Assembly (NCBI GenBank): GCA_029379385.1 | Contig: CM055606.1 | Span: forward strand, 20,485,142 to 20,549,141 | DNA length: 64,000 nt | Source: Quillaja saponaria | Lineage: Eukaryota; Streptophyta; Magnoliopsida; Fabales; Quillajaceae | Direction: 5' to 3' | In this document: positions 61,526 to 64,000 of the stretch, piece by piece | Layout of the letters: the number at the start of each line of letters is the position of its first letter | Position numbering within the stretch: the first letter of the stretch is position 1 | Translations under genes and position numbers: made by a program | The notes under the pieces: model-generated | Database searches by the model: none | What the model saw: only the letters and a program-made list of their open reading frames with translations | Told to the model about the DNA's origin: nothing

Positions 61526-64000
61526 TACGGTAAGGCTTTCCTTTTCATATGAACTTTTAATCACCTTGTCCACTTCAACTTTTTCAAATCTCTCTATGGT
61601 GACTTCATAAGCATTCTTTCATTTGAGGAGGTGTAAAATGTACTTATCTTATTTGAAGTCATTTGAACACAACAATGAAACATAAATCTGTCTCTTATGT
61701 GAAAATCAGATCCAAACATATTCGTAATTATAGGCATATGTAGTGTGATTAAGGTTTGCAATTGTCTTAGCCTGTTAGTTCTCATCAGTACCAGAAACAG
61801 TACTCTAGTCTTCTCGCTTTTAAGTTTGAGGGAATGTATCTTCTTCAAGTACTACATCAGTGGGTTCTCACAAGTCTCAGATAAAATAGTAGATATAGGC
61901 AAGAAAATTGCCAAATAACTACCATGGATGCATTTTTTTCCTCTCTTTGATAACTTTCGATGTTGTTCTTCACAAGATAGTGTTTCTTTTATCTCTGTTA
62001 CTTTTAACAACAAAGGAAAATGAGAAAGTGAAATGTAAAGCTCCAAGTATTACATTGGTGTAGAAACCTGAGAAGAATAAGTAGTTTTACACGGCTGCTC
62101 AAAACGGCTATTCTAAATTTGTACTAGATAGCCACTTAATGCTTTTATTCTACACTTCATCGCTCCATGTTTCCAATTTGACTATAAAAGCTGTGGTTTC
62201 ATCCATGTCGATCTTCTGATTATATTGATTCCATGGGATGGTTAACGTAGCATTTTATTAGGACTCAATTGATCAGGGATTTTCCACTGGAACTGAGATA
62301 AAGCTAGTTCCTAGGATTTTGAGTCCCCAGACTATGAAGTCTATATTTTTTTTCATATTTATTAACATTGAGGAAACATATTCTAGTTACTTGACAAATA
62401 TTTATGGATACAAGGTTATGTGCTCTTAGTCAAGGGTGGGTTGGTTATTCTCAACTACACAAAAGTTGTCCAGTTTGCTTCTTGCTTACTGATTATTTTC
62501 TTTATTTTTTTTCCCTTTTGCCAAGTATCATAGGGAGGATACTTGACCATTCTTAAGCATTATTTGTCATCAAGATAGGGTCTGATGGGATCTCTGTCCT
62601 GTGTATGCTACATATTTCTAGGTATAGATTTCATATTCAGCTTGTATTAAGCATGCTATGTGCGGGTTTTTGTGTTGTTACAGGTGTTATAGCAGGCTGC
62701 CCTTTTTTTCATTGAGATTTTACTAGAATATCAATATACAACTGAAGCTGATTCAGTCGGTTGTTCTATTTCTTTTATGGAAACATTTCTTCATGATCAG
62801 GCGGTCACATTTCTATCACATATCCAAAGAAAGCACTGTGAATTCCTATAATGGAAGCTCTGGTATAACTTTCGTTATGCCAAAGGTATGTAAGCCCAAA
62901 GCTGGCATCCACTAATTTTTTAAAACCATATTGTCAGTTCTACGGATTCATTTACACTTTGTCTGAGGCACTTTCTAGGACAGTCTGGACTTTCCAGTGG
63001 TATTTCTTATGCTTTAATATATATTTGGCACTAATTCCATGAAAGTTTTCTACTTAATTTAGAAACAGTTTTGGGAAGTTGCTGCTGTACATACTTTCAG
63101 ATACTTCTTGTGTTAATTAGAATTGAGTTCAATTGGAAAACACGTTGCCAGGAAATAGTCATTGGCATGACCAAACTGATTTTGTTGACAGTAGGGTTTG
63201 CCCCCTTCTCACTCATGCATCCTTATGCGCCCAGTCATTGTTGTTGTATATGCAGCAACTCAGTGTGAACAAGCTTCAAGGAGAGTGCCGTACCAAGGGT
63301 AAAGCTGATTTAGGCTACCTCCAAGACAGCTAGCATAAGATTTCCTCATCAAGAGGCTCAAATCATGTCCTTTTGAGGTACCTGCTTACGTGCTTGCAAG
63401 TATACATACATGAAAAAAGGGTGATTGACTTGTGTTTCTAGATTATATGTAATCCTGGCAAGAGATTTCATTTTCCTATACTGACAGTCTAATTATACTG
63501 CCGGAACTTGTAAACAGAAAGTATAAATTCCATTTTCTGAATTCTTTGATACTCCAGAGGATTAGAGGTAATTGTAGGCTACTCGTAGGAGATGACCATG
63601 AAAATACCAACAGAAGCTTTGGGTCCAGAATCACAGCCCCATGGTTGTTGAAATAATCAGAGACACGTAATAGTGTCTCATATCACCAGGTACTATCAGT
63701 GTCACTTATTCCACTGGCCAGAACAGTTCTAAAAAGTGCTGTTATTTCACTGTAAAAATAATAAGTGTCATTGATCTTATTCCATAGCTGTTATAAACAG
63801 CCGAGACATACTTCTTCAAAAATATTGCTGTTAAACCCAATTACCAATCTTTACACTCCCCTTTACTTACAACAATTTAGGCGAAGCTTCAATCCGTTTG
63901 ATGCACATACTGGTACCCATGAATAGTACTCGTGTTGGCTGGAAAGAGACACAGTCGGATTTTCCGAAAAAATAAAAAAAGCACCATTGGAAAAACGAAC
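61526..64000. other. PPR 3' flank, no gene recognised
   Basis: About 2.5 kb of moderately AT-rich sequence. Only short, low-quality open frames on both strands; no recognisable protein, RNA gene or repeat. The proximal part may be PPR 3' untranslated sequence. Confidence 0.5.

Overview
The window is nuclear DNA from a dicot flowering plant. The genes carry many introns with GT-AG borders and T-rich 3' ends, the spacers are very AT-rich, and the products are plant types: sucrose-phosphate synthase, a DYW-class PPR protein, type-B cytokinin response regulators and BIR1-like LRR receptor kinases. I cannot name the species. No tRNA, rRNA or CRISPR array is convincing.

Layout. 1-3938 (+): 3' two-thirds of a sucrose-phosphate synthase gene, cut by the window start. 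4-12 kb (-): two tandem copies of a BIR1-like LRR receptor pseudokinase gene (RLK1 broken, RLK2 intact), separated by a relic fragment and a ~50-bp minisatellite. 12.7-15.2 kb: an AT-rich element bounded by imperfect inverted repeats, enclosing a decayed DUF1191 gene. 15.8-23.3 kb (+): a complete 17-exon cytosolic methionyl-tRNA synthetase gene with a MITE-like insertion in one intron. 24.6-26.6 kb (+): a third, inverted RLK copy with a frameshift. 27.8-33.4 kb (-): a 9-exon TBC-domain Rab-GAP gene. 34.6-37.8 kb (-): a divergent SUMO gene. 38.0-49.3 kb (-): a ~5.6-kb tandem duplication holding two type-B response-regulator genes whose long exon encodes an amplified ~60-residue repeat. 49.6-50.1 kb (-): a small two-exon gene for a 69-residue protein with an N-terminal Met-Gly-Cys lipidation signal. 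50.1-53.4 kb: AT-rich, repeat-laden spacer. 53.5-58.4 kb (+): a UBA/PUB-domain (CDC48-adaptor-like) gene. 59.4-61.5 kb (+): a DYW-type PPR RNA-editing factor. 61.5-64 kb: nothing recognised.

The genes do not form a pathway. From memory, TBC Rab-GAP, PPR-DYW and UBA/PUB genes are neighbours in Arabidopsis (At1g04830, At1g04840, At1g04850), so 27.8-61.5 kb looks like a conserved block into which the SUMO, response-regulator and small-protein genes are interposed here.

Points of most interest: the tandem response regulators with a degenerate receiver site and a repeated C-terminal module; the SUMO whose precursor ends Gly-Gly-Gly-Cys-Cys-Asn-Ile; the RLK family lacking the HRD and DFG aspartates; the unlisted small lipidated-type protein; a 104-bp tandem duplication that copies a 5' splice site in the SPS gene; and a cluster of single-base indels in the UBA/PUB and PPR genes that may be assembly errors or decay. 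I see no complete undescribed multi-gene system.
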